Source: GCA-2683135 sp964507445
Lineage (GTDB): Bacteria > Planctomycetota > GCA-002687715
Direction: 5' to 3'
Length of the DNA: 64,000 bases
NCBI GenBank assembly: GCA_964507445.1
Contig: CAZDQF010000007.1
Span: 62,001-126,000 of the forward strand
Shown here in pieces: positions 54,454 through 62,896 of this stretch. The notes under the pieces were generated by a model. The model did not search any database and had not been told where the DNA came from. It worked only from the letters and a program-made list of their open reading frames with translations. Every line of letters starts with the position of its first letter. Within the stretch, counting starts at the first letter, position 1. A program made the position numbers and the translations under genes.

Positions 54454-55326
54454 ATGTCCGACGTCACTTCGAGCGCGACTCCCGAAGGCGAGGCCCCGGC
54501 GCCGCCGCCGCTTCGCGCGACCTTTCTCGTCTGGCCGGGCCGGGTCCATGGTCAGACCTGGATGCTCCTCTGGGTGGCCGTGGCCTTCCTCATCGGGTCG
54601 TTCCTGCCCTGGCACGGTCCCAACGACGTGGAGTACGTCCTCGCGAGTCCGTTCGTGACGCAGCAGGCCACCAGCGAACATCCTGCCCAGTCCACGAACG
54701 TCCTGACCGCGGTGCAGTATCGCATCGCCGCTCGCAACTCGATGCGCATTGACGCGGAGGCGCAGGGCTACGGGCACCCCGGGGCGATCATCGACGTGCG
54801 GGAGCCCGGGATGGGGCTGTCGGCGGTGATCGTGGCGATCTTCGCCATCGCCGCGGTGACCCTGAGCCTCATCGGGATCTGGAACCGTCGTGTCGCCGTC
54901 ATGCCGGTCATGGGGGCGTGGCTCGTGGCCCTGGTGATGCTGTACTTCAGCAAGGGCAGCGATGACCCCGGTCCGGGTTACCTGGGACCTGAGTCGGTCA
55001 AGGGGTTCGCTCAGATGGGCGCCGTCATGGGGGCCGTCTTCGGCAACTTCGGGTCTGTCTGGCAAGGGAACGTGACCCCCGAGATGATGCGCGTCTTCGA
55101 CCGCTTCGGAAACGGGTTCTATGTCGTCATGCTGGCGGAGCTGTTCATGACAGCGTTCCTCGTGATCTCCATGGTCATGGGCGCCATGTCCGGGAAACCC
55201 GATGACGCAGCGAAGCCTGCCTCCGGACCCGCGGCTCGTCGTTCGAAGCCTGCTGGGCTCGCGCCGAAGGCCGACTCCGGTGGAGACAGCCTGACCCAGA
55301 AAGACGAGGACGCGACCAACGCCTGA
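54454..55326 (+). CDS. Four-helix membrane protein of unknown function
   Basis: The predicted protein has 290 residues. A Pro-rich N-terminus is followed by about four hydrophobic segments (TWMLLWVAVAFLIGSFLPW, LSAVIVAIFAIAAVTLSLIG, VAVMPVMGAWLVALVMLYF, FYVVMLAELFMTAFLVISMV) with an 80-residue loop after the first. The C-terminal tail (PDDAAKPASGPAARRSKPAG) is charged and disordered. It sits between prfA and prmC, which are usually adjacent, and its stop is 16 bases before prmC. No family was recognised. Confidence 0.7.
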   Translation: MSDVTSSATPEGEAPAPPPLRATFLVWPGRVHGQTWMLLWVAVAFLIGSFLPWHGPNDVEYVLASPFVTQQATSEHPAQSTNVLTAVQYRIAARNSMRIDAEAQGYGHPGAIIDVREPGMGLSAVIVAIFAIAAVTLSLIGIWNRRVAVMPVMGAWLVALVMLYFSKGSDDPGPGYLGPESVKGFAQMGAVMGAVFGNFGSVWQGNVTPEMMRVFDRFGNGFYVVMLAELFMTAFLVISMVMGAMSGKPDDAAKPASGPAARRSKPAGLAPKADSGGDSLTQKDEDATNA

Positions 55327-55342
55327 TCACACGGTCCTCGCG

Positions 55343-56155
55343 TTGCTGCGCGCCGCCGCTGATCATCTGGCGGCGCGCGGCAGCGACAGCCCGCGGCTGG
55401 ACGCGGAGCTCCTGGCCTGTCGGGTGATGGGCTGCGCGCGGATCGACCTCTACGTCGCCCACGATCGCCCTCTCTCGGAGGCCGAGACGGCGGCCTACAG
55501 GGAGCTGGTGAAGAGGCGCGCCCGGGGCGAACCGGTCGCCTACATCCTCGGCGAGCGGGAGTTCTACGGCCGCTCCTTCGTCGTCGACAGGCGCGTCCTG
55601 GTGCCGCGACCCGAGACCGAGCACCTGGTGGACGAGGCGGTCGCCTTTCTGCGGACCAGGACCTCCCCCCGGGTGGCGGACGTGGGCACGGGCAGCGGCT
55701 GCATCGCCATCAGCATCGCTTCGGAGGTCCCCGGGGCGCAGGTCATCGCGGTGGACCTCTCCGCCGACGCGCTGCAGGTGGCGCGACTCAACCATGAGCG
55801 GCTGGCGCCCGACGCGGACATCACGTTCCTGGAGGGGGACCTGTGCGTTCCCTTGCTGGAGCACGGCGGCTTCGATGCCATCGTCTCCAACCCGCCTTAC
55901 ATCTCGACTCAGGAGATGGCGGCGTTGCCTCGGGACGTGGCGGAGTTCGAGCCGAAGACGGCGCTGCACAGCGGCGAAGACCCGGTGGCGGTTCACCGCA
56001 GGCTGATGCAGGAGGGCCTGCCGCTCCTGCGGCCCGACGGTCGCCTGATGATGGAGGTCGGCGAGGGAGGCGCCCAGATCCTCGGTGGGCTCTCGGCGAC
56101 GCGCACGGTCCGAGATCTGGCTGGAGTCGATCGGGTCGTGGTGGTCGCACCATGA
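55343..56155 (+). CDS. prmC: Release-factor glutamine methyltransferase
   Basis: The predicted protein has 270 residues. SPRLDAELLACRVMG is the usual N-terminal helix, GEPVAYILGEREFYGRSF and VLVPRPETEHLVDEA are PrmC signatures, ADVGTGSGCIAIS binds S-adenosylmethionine, and NPPYI (near residue 182) is the catalytic motif for Gln N5-methylation of the GGQ loop. The TTG at 55343 has no ribosome-binding site, and homologues start slightly upstream, but no other usable start codon lies before the preceding gene ends. Confidence 0.93.
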   Translation: MLRAAADHLAARGSDSPRLDAELLACRVMGCARIDLYVAHDRPLSEAETAAYRELVKRRARGEPVAYILGEREFYGRSFVVDRRVLVPRPETEHLVDEAVAFLRTRTSPRVADVGTGSGCIAISIASEVPGAQVIAVDLSADALQVARLNHERLAPDADITFLEGDLCVPLLEHGGFDAIVSNPPYISTQEMAALPRDVAEFEPKTALHSGEDPVAVHRRLMQEGLPLLRPDGRLMMEVGEGGAQILGGLSATRTVRDLAGVDRVVVVAP

Positions 56156-56235
56156 GCCGGCGAGGCCCCAAGGCTCACGGGCGGCGCGCTTCCTGAGCGT
56201 CAGGGGGACGCGCGGGATCGAGGTCGGTCAGGGCG

Positions 56236-56586
56236 TCAGACGGGGACGACGCAGCCTGATTCGAGGATGCGTTCGAGTACCTGACGGGACTCCGCATCGA
56301 TGCTGGTGAAGTACAGGCCCAGGTCGTGGTTGCCGTCCGGGCGGGGGGTGCTGCGCACCACGGCCGCCTCGCAGTTGAACTCCTCGGCGCCGCCGGGCTG
56401 CTCCTCGAAGTGAACGGAGATCTGGACCATGGTCATCTCGTCGACGGGCTGGGAACAAACCGCCAGGGCGCCGGTGCGCGACAGGTTGACGACGTTGCAA
56501 CTGACGGCCGCACCGCTGCCGATGGTGCCGGGAAGATCGGTGTTGAAGCGTTGCGAGCCGCGACGTTCGTTGCCGGGAGTCGACAT
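56236..56586 (-). CDS. PilZ-domain protein
   Basis: The predicted protein has 116 residues, a single PilZ domain. The c-di-GMP motifs are near-canonical: an Arg cluster ERRGSQRF at residues 7-14 and NLSRTGALAV (D/N-x-S-x-x-G) about 25 residues later. A closing strand NHDLGLYFTSID follows. A c-di-GMP receptor controlling surface behaviour or polysaccharide output would fit. It is convergent with prmC and divergent from ssb. Confidence 0.8.
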   Translation of the reverse strand: MSTPGNERRGSQRFNTDLPGTIGSGAAVSCNVVNLSRTGALAVCSQPVDEMTMVQISVHFEEQPGGAEEFNCEAAVVRSTPRPDGNHDLGLYFTSIDAESRQVLERILESGCVVPV

Positions 56587-56622
56587 GATTCAGGTTCCTT
56601 CCAGATCTGGGGCGTCCCGGGG

Positions 56623-56650
56623 GTGACGGTGTCCCCCCGACCCGTAGAAT
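56623..56650 (+). promoter_or_regulatory. ssb: Candidate promoter upstream of ssb
   Basis: TAGAAT at 56645-56650 is a good -10, with GTGACG 16 bases upstream as a weak -35, 130 bases before the ssb start. The same TAGAATGG string recurs upstream of two other genes in the window. Confidence 0.35.
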
Positions 56651-56779
56651 GGCCCCCCAGGTCGGGTCCTGGATGGCCTCTCACCCTTCATCGGCATGAG
56701 GGCGCCGGTTTCCTGACCGCAAAAAACGGCTCGCGCGAGACCGATTTATCCTCTGCTGACATCCAGAAGGAGTCGTTCG

Positions 56780-57253
56780 ATGGCAAATTTCAACAAAGTC
56801 ATGCTGATCGGGAACCTGACCCGGGACCCCCGCATGGACACCCTCCCCAGCGGCACCCCGGTGGTCGAGATCGGCCTGGCGGTGAATCGATCCTGGACCG
56901 ACGGCCAGACCCGCGAGAAGCGGGAAGCGACCACGTTCGTGGACTGCAAGGCCATGGGAAAGACCGCTGAAATCCTGAACCAGTACATGTCCAAGGGCCG
57001 CCCCATCTTCATCGAGGGGAGGCTGGACTACCGCCAATGGGAGGCCAAGGACGGCTCCGGGAAGCGCAGCAAGCTCGAGGTGTTCATCGAGAACTTCCAG
57101 TTCCTCGGCGGGCGCGACGCTTCCGGTGCCGGCGGCGGTGGGGGCGGCCGTCCCATGGCCCAGTCCGAGCCCGGTCCCGGATCCGCCGGGGGAGTCGCCA
57201 GCGCCGAGGGTCAGGCGGGCGGTTTCTCCCCGGACGACGACGTCCCCTTCTAA
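56780..57253 (+). CDS. ssb: Single-stranded DNA-binding protein
   Basis: The predicted protein has 157 residues; AGAAGGAG precedes the ATG. The OB fold begins ANFNKVMLIGNLTRDPRMDT and includes TTFVDCKAMGKTAEILNQYM and EGRLDYRQWEAKDGSGKRSK. A Gly-rich linker leads to the acidic tail DDDVPF that binds repair and replication partners. Standard bacterial SSB. Confidence 0.97.
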   Translation: MANFNKVMLIGNLTRDPRMDTLPSGTPVVEIGLAVNRSWTDGQTREKREATTFVDCKAMGKTAEILNQYMSKGRPIFIEGRLDYRQWEAKDGSGKRSKLEVFIENFQFLGGRDASGAGGGGGGRPMAQSEPGPGSAGGVASAEGQAGGFSPDDDVPF

Positions 57254-57353
57254 CCCCGCTTCGAACCTGCGCTCCCGAGGGGGTTTGTGATCGCTCCCGC
57301 CTCCCCGTGGGGGGGGAGTTGGGGGGCGCCGGCTGATCGCGATTCTTCGACAG

Positions 57354-57383
57354 TTGCGGGAATGTGGCGTTCGGTCTTAGAAT
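57354..57383 (+). promoter_or_regulatory. Candidate sigma-70 promoter
   Basis: TTGCGG (57354-57359) and TAGAAT (57378-57383) are 18 bases apart, in the 211-base gap upstream of the CRL-domain gene at 57465. The -10 matches the consensus at five of six bases; the -35 has the TTG. Confidence 0.45.
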
Positions 57384-57464
57384 GGAGGGACGTGGGCTTC
57401 CCGCCCCCCACCATGACGGGACCCTCGTCGGTTTGCGACAGCCACAAACCACACGGACGCAGTG

Positions 57465-59138
57465 ATGCGATTGGGTCAAGAGAGCGTCATTCTGGTCGCG
57501 ATTCCGCTGTTGCTCTTGGGGGCGGCGTCGCTCTTGCTTCTGCAAGGCGATGACAGACGGACACAGGGCGAGGTGCGTCGAGCCGTACGCGTCGAAGCAG
57601 CCGCAGCGCCTGAGCCCGCATCCCGCGCCGTCGTTGACGACCCGGGCGTCCGACCCTGGCCGGAGCAACCGGGCGCGAACCAACGCTCCGAGGGCGGTTC
57701 CCATGGCGGATCATCAGCGCCTGCGGCATCTGGCTCTGTCGAATCGGGTGGTCAGGGAGCGGGCGAACCCGATGCCCACGGCTTCGCGCCACGCCAACCG
57801 TTCCGCGGTCGCATCATCGCGCAGGGCGGCGCCCCCGTCGTCGAACCCTTGATCATCGTCACGGAGCGCCGCAACGCCTTCTCGGGCTCGGGGCGGCCGC
57901 TGCATCAGGGCGGCGCTCATGGCGCCGTCCCGACGGTGTTGAGCCTGGACGCTGACGGGTACTTCGAGGTGCCCCGCCGGGAAGGTCATGTCTACGTGGT
58001 TCAGGTGACGGCGGAAGGGTACGCGCCCCAGATCGTGAACCTCTACGCGGCCGAGTCGACCGTGTTCACGCTGCTCCCTCCAGCCACCATCGAAGGTCGC
58101 GTCCTGGACGAGTCCACCGGCGCGTTCGTGCCGGACGCCGCGGTGTCCTTGCAGATGGGGTTGAACTCGTCGAAGACGAGCGTCTTCAGCGACGAGGACG
58201 GCATCTTCAGATTCACCGGTGTGGAGCCCGGCAGCGGGTTCCTGGAGGTCAGTCATCCGCTCTACAGGAACCAGCGCATCACGCTGGCCTCCATCGAGCC
58301 CGGCATGATCTTCCACCGGACCGTATCGCTACGCCCCGGCGGCGACCTCTTCGGCGCCGTCGTGGTGGAGGCTACGGGAGCGCCTCCCGGCGTCCCCGTG
58401 ACCGTGACCGCTTACGATCAGTTCCGACGGCAGAGCGCCGGGTCGGTCATCGCCGCTCCCGACGGGACGTTCTTCTTCAGCTCCCTCTATCCCGGCGGCC
58501 AGTACGCCTTCAGCGCTTCGGCCGAGGGCTTCGGGGTGACCACGGCGACCGCCGATCTCCCGGTCAGCGGCCAGGCCCCGTTCCTGCACCTGACGCTGCA
58601 GGAGACCTGGACCCTGCCGGGCGTGGTCTCGGACGAATCCGGGGCGCCGGTTCGCGGGTGCTCGGTGAGCGTCAGCAGCATGGGGGAGAGCTCTGCGGAG
58701 TCGGTCACGGTGTACACGGACGGCTCGGGGCGGTTCGAGGTGACAGGGTTGGGCTCCGATGCTTACAGGGTCACCATCACGCATCCGGAGTTCGCCGCCG
58801 AGGAGCTCGCATACGTGACCCGGGAGTCGGGGCGGCAGGGGGTCCAGGTCACCCTGCGGCGCGGCGCTCGGATCATCGCGACCATCATGGACGCCGCGGA
58901 CAACCCCATCCCGGGCGCCTTGCTTCGCGTGGAGGTGCGGGACGCCGGAGGCGTGCGCATCGGTCCGCGGATCTTCGGCTACACCACATCCCAGGGCGTT
59001 TTCCAGATGGACCACGTGCCCCTCGGTCAGGTGTCCATGCGCGTCTTCGCCGCCGGCTTCGCTTCCCAACTGGACCAGTTCTTGCTAAGTGTCGAGGGTG
59101 AAGTGGTCCACCGGCATATCCTGCTGCTCCCCGAGTGA
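57465..59138 (+). CDS. Membrane-anchored protein with carboxypeptidase-regulatory-like repeats
   Basis: The predicted protein has 557 residues from an ATG at 57465 (a GTG three bases earlier is possible). An N-terminal helix (VILVAIPLLLLGAASLLLL) looks like a signal anchor. A Gly/Pro/Ala-rich linker runs to about residue 105. About five CRL-type beta domains follow, with repeats such as IEGRVLDESTGAFVPDAAVS, TLPGVVSDESGAPVRGCSVS and DGIFRFTGVEPGSGFLEVSH. It is likely exposed outside the inner membrane as a scaffold or binding protein. The gene at 59143 begins four bases after its stop. Confidence 0.75.
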   Translation: MRLGQESVILVAIPLLLLGAASLLLLQGDDRRTQGEVRRAVRVEAAAAPEPASRAVVDDPGVRPWPEQPGANQRSEGGSHGGSSAPAASGSVESGGQGAGEPDAHGFAPRQPFRGRIIAQGGAPVVEPLIIVTERRNAFSGSGRPLHQGGAHGAVPTVLSLDADGYFEVPRREGHVYVVQVTAEGYAPQIVNLYAAESTVFTLLPPATIEGRVLDESTGAFVPDAAVSLQMGLNSSKTSVFSDEDGIFRFTGVEPGSGFLEVSHPLYRNQRITLASIEPGMIFHRTVSLRPGGDLFGAVVVEATGAPPGVPVTVTAYDQFRRQSAGSVIAAPDGTFFFSSLYPGGQYAFSASAEGFGVTTATADLPVSGQAPFLHLTLQETWTLPGVVSDESGAPVRGCSVSVSSMGESSAESVTVYTDGSGRFEVTGLGSDAYRVTITHPEFAAEELAYVTRESGRQGVQVTLRRGARIIATIMDAADNPIPGALLRVEVRDAGGVRIGPRIFGYTTSQGVFQMDHVPLGQVSMRVFAAGFASQLDQFLLSVEGEVVHRHILLLPE

Positions 59139-59142
59139 CTCG

Positions 59143-60003
59143 GTGCGAGCATGGCTGTGCGTCATCGCTCTGTTGTTGGGCGTCGGTTGCGTCCAGGGTC
59201 AGGCCCCGACTCAGGAAGACCCGGGTGACGACGCCAGATCCTGGCTCCGTCACCTGGACTCCAGGATCTACACCCAGCCCAAGCTGAGCGCCCTCTCGTT
59301 CCAGTTCCGCCCCTACTACCCCGCGCTGGAGGGGGAGGAGAACCGCAAGGCTCCGTACTTCGTGCGCTATCGCTGGCGGGACGGTCTCGGAGACACGGTG
59401 GAGCTCCTGGGACTCGATGCCGAGGAGAAGGAGCTCAAGCCCATCCCCTCGTTGCCGCGGCACAGCCCCGAGCAATTCAAGAAGGTCCTGGAGGACTATC
59501 GCCAGGTGGCGCGTAACCTCGCCGGGATGGTGCGCGGGATGTCCCTCTCACAGCAGTACCGAGGGTGGCGCGGGAAGGTGCGGAGGGTCCGGATCAACGA
59601 CGCCGAGGAGATCCGGCTGGACCTGGAGCCGAGTCGATTGCACAGGCTCGTGCGGGTCGTGATCCACCTCAACCGGGATCGGGTCCCGTGGAAGCTGGAC
59701 AAGGTCTACAGGAGCGGCGCCCGGGTGGTTCAGCACAACGAGTACGTGCGCCGGGACGAGGGGCTGGTGATCGCGAAGATGACCCAGACCCACACCGCGG
59801 CGGACCCATCTCAGCCGTCCTTCGACACCGGCTTCATCCTCGAATGGCGTACGGTCTCCGGTGTCCTGCTGCCGGTCGCGATCAGCCGCGTCGGTCGCGA
59901 TCTCCCGCAGCTGGCCCAGGGCAAGACGGAGCTGTCAGCGCTGCGCATCGACGATCGGGTGGCCCCGTTCGAGGCCATGCCAAAGGTCACCTCGGGGAAG
60001 TGA
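59143..60003 (+). CDS. Exported protein of unknown function
   Basis: The predicted protein has 286 residues from a GTG at 59143 (RAWLCVIALLLGVGCVQGQ). The hydrophobic run ends GVGC, an imperfect lipobox, so it may be either a lipoprotein or processed by signal peptidase I. The mature part has alternating strands (AEEIRLDLEPSRLHRLVRVV, WKLDKVYRSGARVVQHNEYV) and recalls outer-membrane lipoprotein-sorting or DUF-type folds, but no family was recognised. It follows the CRL protein by four bases and ends directly against the convergent helicase gene. Confidence 0.65.
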   Translation: MRAWLCVIALLLGVGCVQGQAPTQEDPGDDARSWLRHLDSRIYTQPKLSALSFQFRPYYPALEGEENRKAPYFVRYRWRDGLGDTVELLGLDAEEKELKPIPSLPRHSPEQFKKVLEDYRQVARNLAGMVRGMSLSQQYRGWRGKVRRVRINDAEEIRLDLEPSRLHRLVRVVIHLNRDRVPWKLDKVYRSGARVVQHNEYVRRDEGLVIAKMTQTHTAADPSQPSFDTGFILEWRTVSGVLLPVAISRVGRDLPQLAQGKTELSALRIDDRVAPFEAMPKVTSGK

Positions 60004-61923
60004 TCAGCCGAGGCTCAGCTGCCGCTCCGCGTCCACGTCGTCCCGGTTGATCAGGCTCATGGCCTCGGCCAGACGGTCATACAGGCCCGCGTCCTCCTTC
60101 ACCGCCTGCGAGAACTGCCTGAGGATCTGCACCGTCATGCGCAGGTTGCGGATCACGTCCCCTTCCTGGGATGACGTGTACGACTGGAGGTCGGTGAGGC
60201 TCGCGCCGCGGGCCCAGGCCCTCGTGGCGCCGGCGCTGCCCCAGTCCGGTGGCTTGATCCCGGGCTCGATGTCGAGCCGCTTCTCCGTGCGCCGGAACTC
60301 CGCGATGCGCTTGCGCGCCCGGTTGCGAACGGCCCCGAGGCCGGCCACATCGATGGTCTGGGCGAAGTCTCCTCGGCGCGCTTCGTAGACGATGCCGGAG
60401 ACGATCACGGCGCACTCTTCCGGAGACAGGTGCTCGAAGCACCCGGCCCAGAAGAGCTCGGTCACCTGCATCTCGTAACCCTGGATGCGGGCGGCCAGAC
60501 GGCCCTTTCCGGTGAGCTCGTTCCCGGCGATATAGCCGTTGCGCTCAAGCACCGCCAGCCTGGCGTTGAGCAGCTTGCGGAACGGCTTGGACTTTCCGTC
60601 GTTCTGCCACGCCGCCAGGGAACGATCCACGGCGGAGTAGATCTGCTCCGGGCCCAGGCTCTTGTAGAGGTTGAGCACGGCCGAGTAGGACAGGTTGAAG
60701 CGGCTCTTGATGGGCTCCATCTTCCCGAAGACCACGCCTTTGATGTCCTTCTGGGTGTCGTACTCGAGGTTCACCATGCTGAAGACATGCCCCTCGTCGT
60801 CCATGCCCTGGCGACCGGCTCGTCCGGCCATCTGGTAGTAGGAGAGGGTCGGCAGGTAGCTGAAGCCGACTCCATCGAACTTGCGCAGGGCAGAGAAGAC
60901 GACGGATCTGGCGGGCATGTTCACGCCCACGGCGAAGGTCTCGGTGGTGAACAGGAGCTTGACGAGGCCGGTGGTGAACAGGCGCTCGACGATCTCCTTG
61001 TAGATCGGCAGCAGTCCGGCGTGGTGGTAGAAGATGCCCTGGGCCGCGAGCTCACGCAGCTCGGACGCCTGGTCCCTGGGGTCCACCTCATAGAGCTCGC
61101 ACAGGCGGTCGAACTCCGCGAGCAGCTGCTCCCGTTCGTGCTTGTTGACCAGCCTCCTGCGTCGGGCCGTACGGGCCCGGGCCTCGCACTCTCGGCGAGA
61201 GAAACAGAAGAACAGGCAGGACAGCAGGTCTTCCTGGACCAGATGACGGATGATGTCCGGCGGTGGACCGCGGCGCTTCTTCCGTGGACCTCGGGTTGAC
61301 TCGACGGCTTTGCGCATCCCCGACACCCTGGCCACGCCGACGCCCGGGACCCACAGGCTGTGCTTGAGCGGGACCGGGCGGAAGTCGGTCTCCACCAGCT
61401 CCACGTCGTCGTCGCGCACGTGCTCGACCCAACCCCGGAACTCGGTCAGGTTGCTGATGGTCGCGGAGAGCCCCAGGAACCGGATCTCCCTCGGCGCGAA
61501 GATGATGCTCTCCTCCCACACCGTCCCGCGGTCGAGGTCGGAGATGTAGTGGATCTCGTCCATGATGACGTAGGAGACATCACGGACTCGTTCCGCGTCC
61601 TCGATGATCGTGTTGCGGAGGATCTCCGTGGTCATGAGGATCACGGAGGCGTGAGCGTTGAGGGTCACGTCCCCCGTCATGATCCCCACGTGCTCGTCGC
61701 CGTAGCGCTCGTGGAAGTCCCGGTACTTCTGGTTGGTGAGGGCCTTCACCGGAGACGTGTAGATGATGCGGTCCCCGCGCTCCAGGGCGCGGTCGATGGC
61801 GTACTCGGCGATGACGGTCTTGCCGGCGCCGGTGGGGGCGGAGACGAGCACGGATCGACCCGCGTCCACCGCCCTGATCGCTTGTTCCTGGAATGGATAG
61901 AGTTCGAAGCCCTTGTACCGCAA
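60004..61923 (-). CDS. Ski2/Mtr4-type DExH RNA helicase
   Basis: The predicted protein has 639 residues from a TTG at 61923 with GGGAGGA upstream. Helicase motifs are in order: SAPTGAGKTVIAEYA (I), SPVKALTNQKY (Ia), MTTEILRN, MDEIHY (II, DEIH), GLSATISN (III), FYHHAGLLPIYKE (IV), TTETFAVGVNMPA (V) and QMAGRAGRQGMDDEG (VI). The C-terminus is a DSHCT-like helical domain (GSAGATRAWARGASLTDLQS). Similar to the exosome helicases Mtr4/Ski2 and actinobacterial HelY. Probably RNA processing; no exosome-like nuclease is nearby. Confidence 0.9.
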   Translation of the reverse strand: MRYKGFELYPFQEQAIRAVDAGRSVLVSAPTGAGKTVIAEYAIDRALERGDRIIYTSPVKALTNQKYRDFHERYGDEHVGIMTGDVTLNAHASVILMTTEILRNTIIEDAERVRDVSYVIMDEIHYISDLDRGTVWEESIIFAPREIRFLGLSATISNLTEFRGWVEHVRDDDVELVETDFRPVPLKHSLWVPGVGVARVSGMRKAVESTRGPRKKRRGPPPDIIRHLVQEDLLSCLFFCFSRRECEARARTARRRRLVNKHEREQLLAEFDRLCELYEVDPRDQASELRELAAQGIFYHHAGLLPIYKEIVERLFTTGLVKLLFTTETFAVGVNMPARSVVFSALRKFDGVGFSYLPTLSYYQMAGRAGRQGMDDEGHVFSMVNLEYDTQKDIKGVVFGKMEPIKSRFNLSYSAVLNLYKSLGPEQIYSAVDRSLAAWQNDGKSKPFRKLLNARLAVLERNGYIAGNELTGKGRLAARIQGYEMQVTELFWAGCFEHLSPEECAVIVSGIVYEARRGDFAQTIDVAGLGAVRNRARKRIAEFRRTEKRLDIEPGIKPPDWGSAGATRAWARGASLTDLQSYTSSQEGDVIRNLRMTVQILRQFSQAVKEDAGLYDRLAEAMSLINRDDVDAERQLSLG

Positions 61924-61933
61924 GCTTCCTCCC

Positions 61934-61963
61934 TGCCGGGGGTTCTCTCGACGAACCCCGGCA
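61934..61963 (-). promoter_or_regulatory. Strong leader hairpin next to the helicase ribosome-binding site
   Basis: On the minus strand TGCCGGGGTTC pairs with GAACCCCCGGCA (one extra base) around a seven-base loop, and the stem ends one base before GGGAGGAAGC-TTG. It could control initiation of the helicase mRNA. A second perfect 8-bp hairpin, GGCAAGCG/CGCTTGCC, lies further upstream at 61986-62007. Confidence 0.45.
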
Positions 61964-62117
61964 CGGTATCACCGCCTGCCCCGGGGGCAAGCGCGCAACC
62001 GCTTGCCGCGACAGGGTTTGCCAGTTAGGGTCCTGCCGATCAGGTCGGTGCCCGTTGACCCGTCACGGTAGGGGCTGGATCGGCCGCAAACCCAAGTGCA
62101 AGAGGGCGATCGCAGAC

Positions 62118-62870
62118 ATGGCTGGTCATTCCAAATGGGCCAACATCCAGCACCGCAAGGGGGCTCAGGACAAGAAGCGCGCGAAGATCTTCTCCAAGTG
62201 CTCCAAGGTGATCATGTCCGCCGTCAAGCAGGGCGGCCCCGACCCGGACATGAACCTCACCCTGCGCTACGCCATCGACAAGGCCCGGCAGGTGAACATG
62301 CCCCGGGACAACATCGAGCGTGCCATCAAGGCGGCTCAGGGTGCCGAGGGCAACGACAACTACGAGGAGGTGATGTACGAGGGCTACGGGCCCAGCGGCG
62401 TCGCCTTCATGGTCCAGGCCCTGACGGACAACCGGAACCGGACCGCCCCGGAGCTGCGGAAGATCTTCGAGAAGGCCGGCGGCAAGCTCGGCACCAGCGG
62501 CTCCGTGGCTCATCAGTTCGAGCGCAAGTCGTTCTTCACCGTGCCCCGGGAGGCCGCCGACGAAGACCGCATGATGGAGGTCGCCCTGGAGTGCGGGGCC
62601 GACGACATCGCGGGGGAGGGCGACATCTGGGAGATCACCGGCGCCCCGGACGTGTTCTCCGACATCCGTGACGGCCTGATCGCTGCCGGGCTCGAGGCGC
62701 GCAGTTCAGAGGTGGCGATGCTCCCCTCGGTCATGATCGAGGTCGGCGAGGAGGGCCTGGCGACCAAGATCCTGAAGCTCATGGATGTGCTCGACGACCA
62801 TGACGACGTGGACCGCATCTTCAGCAACGCGGACATCCCGGACGAGGTCATGGAGAAGGTCGTCTCCTGA
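62118..62870 (+). CDS. yebC: YebC/TACO1-family protein
   Basis: The predicted protein has 250 residues, the usual YebC length, starting MAGHSKWANIQHRKGAQDKK. MPRDNIERAIKAAQG and YGPSGVAFMVQALTDNRNRT are diagnostic of the family. These proteins bind DNA or ribosomes and are implicated in transcriptional control or relief of ribosome stalling at proline stretches. It is divergent from the helicase gene and lies 26 bases upstream of a MoxR gene. Confidence 0.95.
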   Translation: MAGHSKWANIQHRKGAQDKKRAKIFSKCSKVIMSAVKQGGPDPDMNLTLRYAIDKARQVNMPRDNIERAIKAAQGAEGNDNYEEVMYEGYGPSGVAFMVQALTDNRNRTAPELRKIFEKAGGKLGTSGSVAHQFERKSFFTVPREAADEDRMMEVALECGADDIAGEGDIWEITGAPDVFSDIRDGLIAAGLEARSSEVAMLPSVMIEVGEEGLATKILKLMDVLDDHDDVDRIFSNADIPDEVMEKVVS

Positions 62871-62896
62871 AGACCTCGGGAGAGCAGCGCATCGGT

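Noticed and set aside
56153..56197. 14-codon frame overlapping the prmC stop (ATGAGCC...)
   Set aside because: Too short and Arg/Gly-rich, with no ribosome-binding site beyond chance; it resembles a random frame after prmC.
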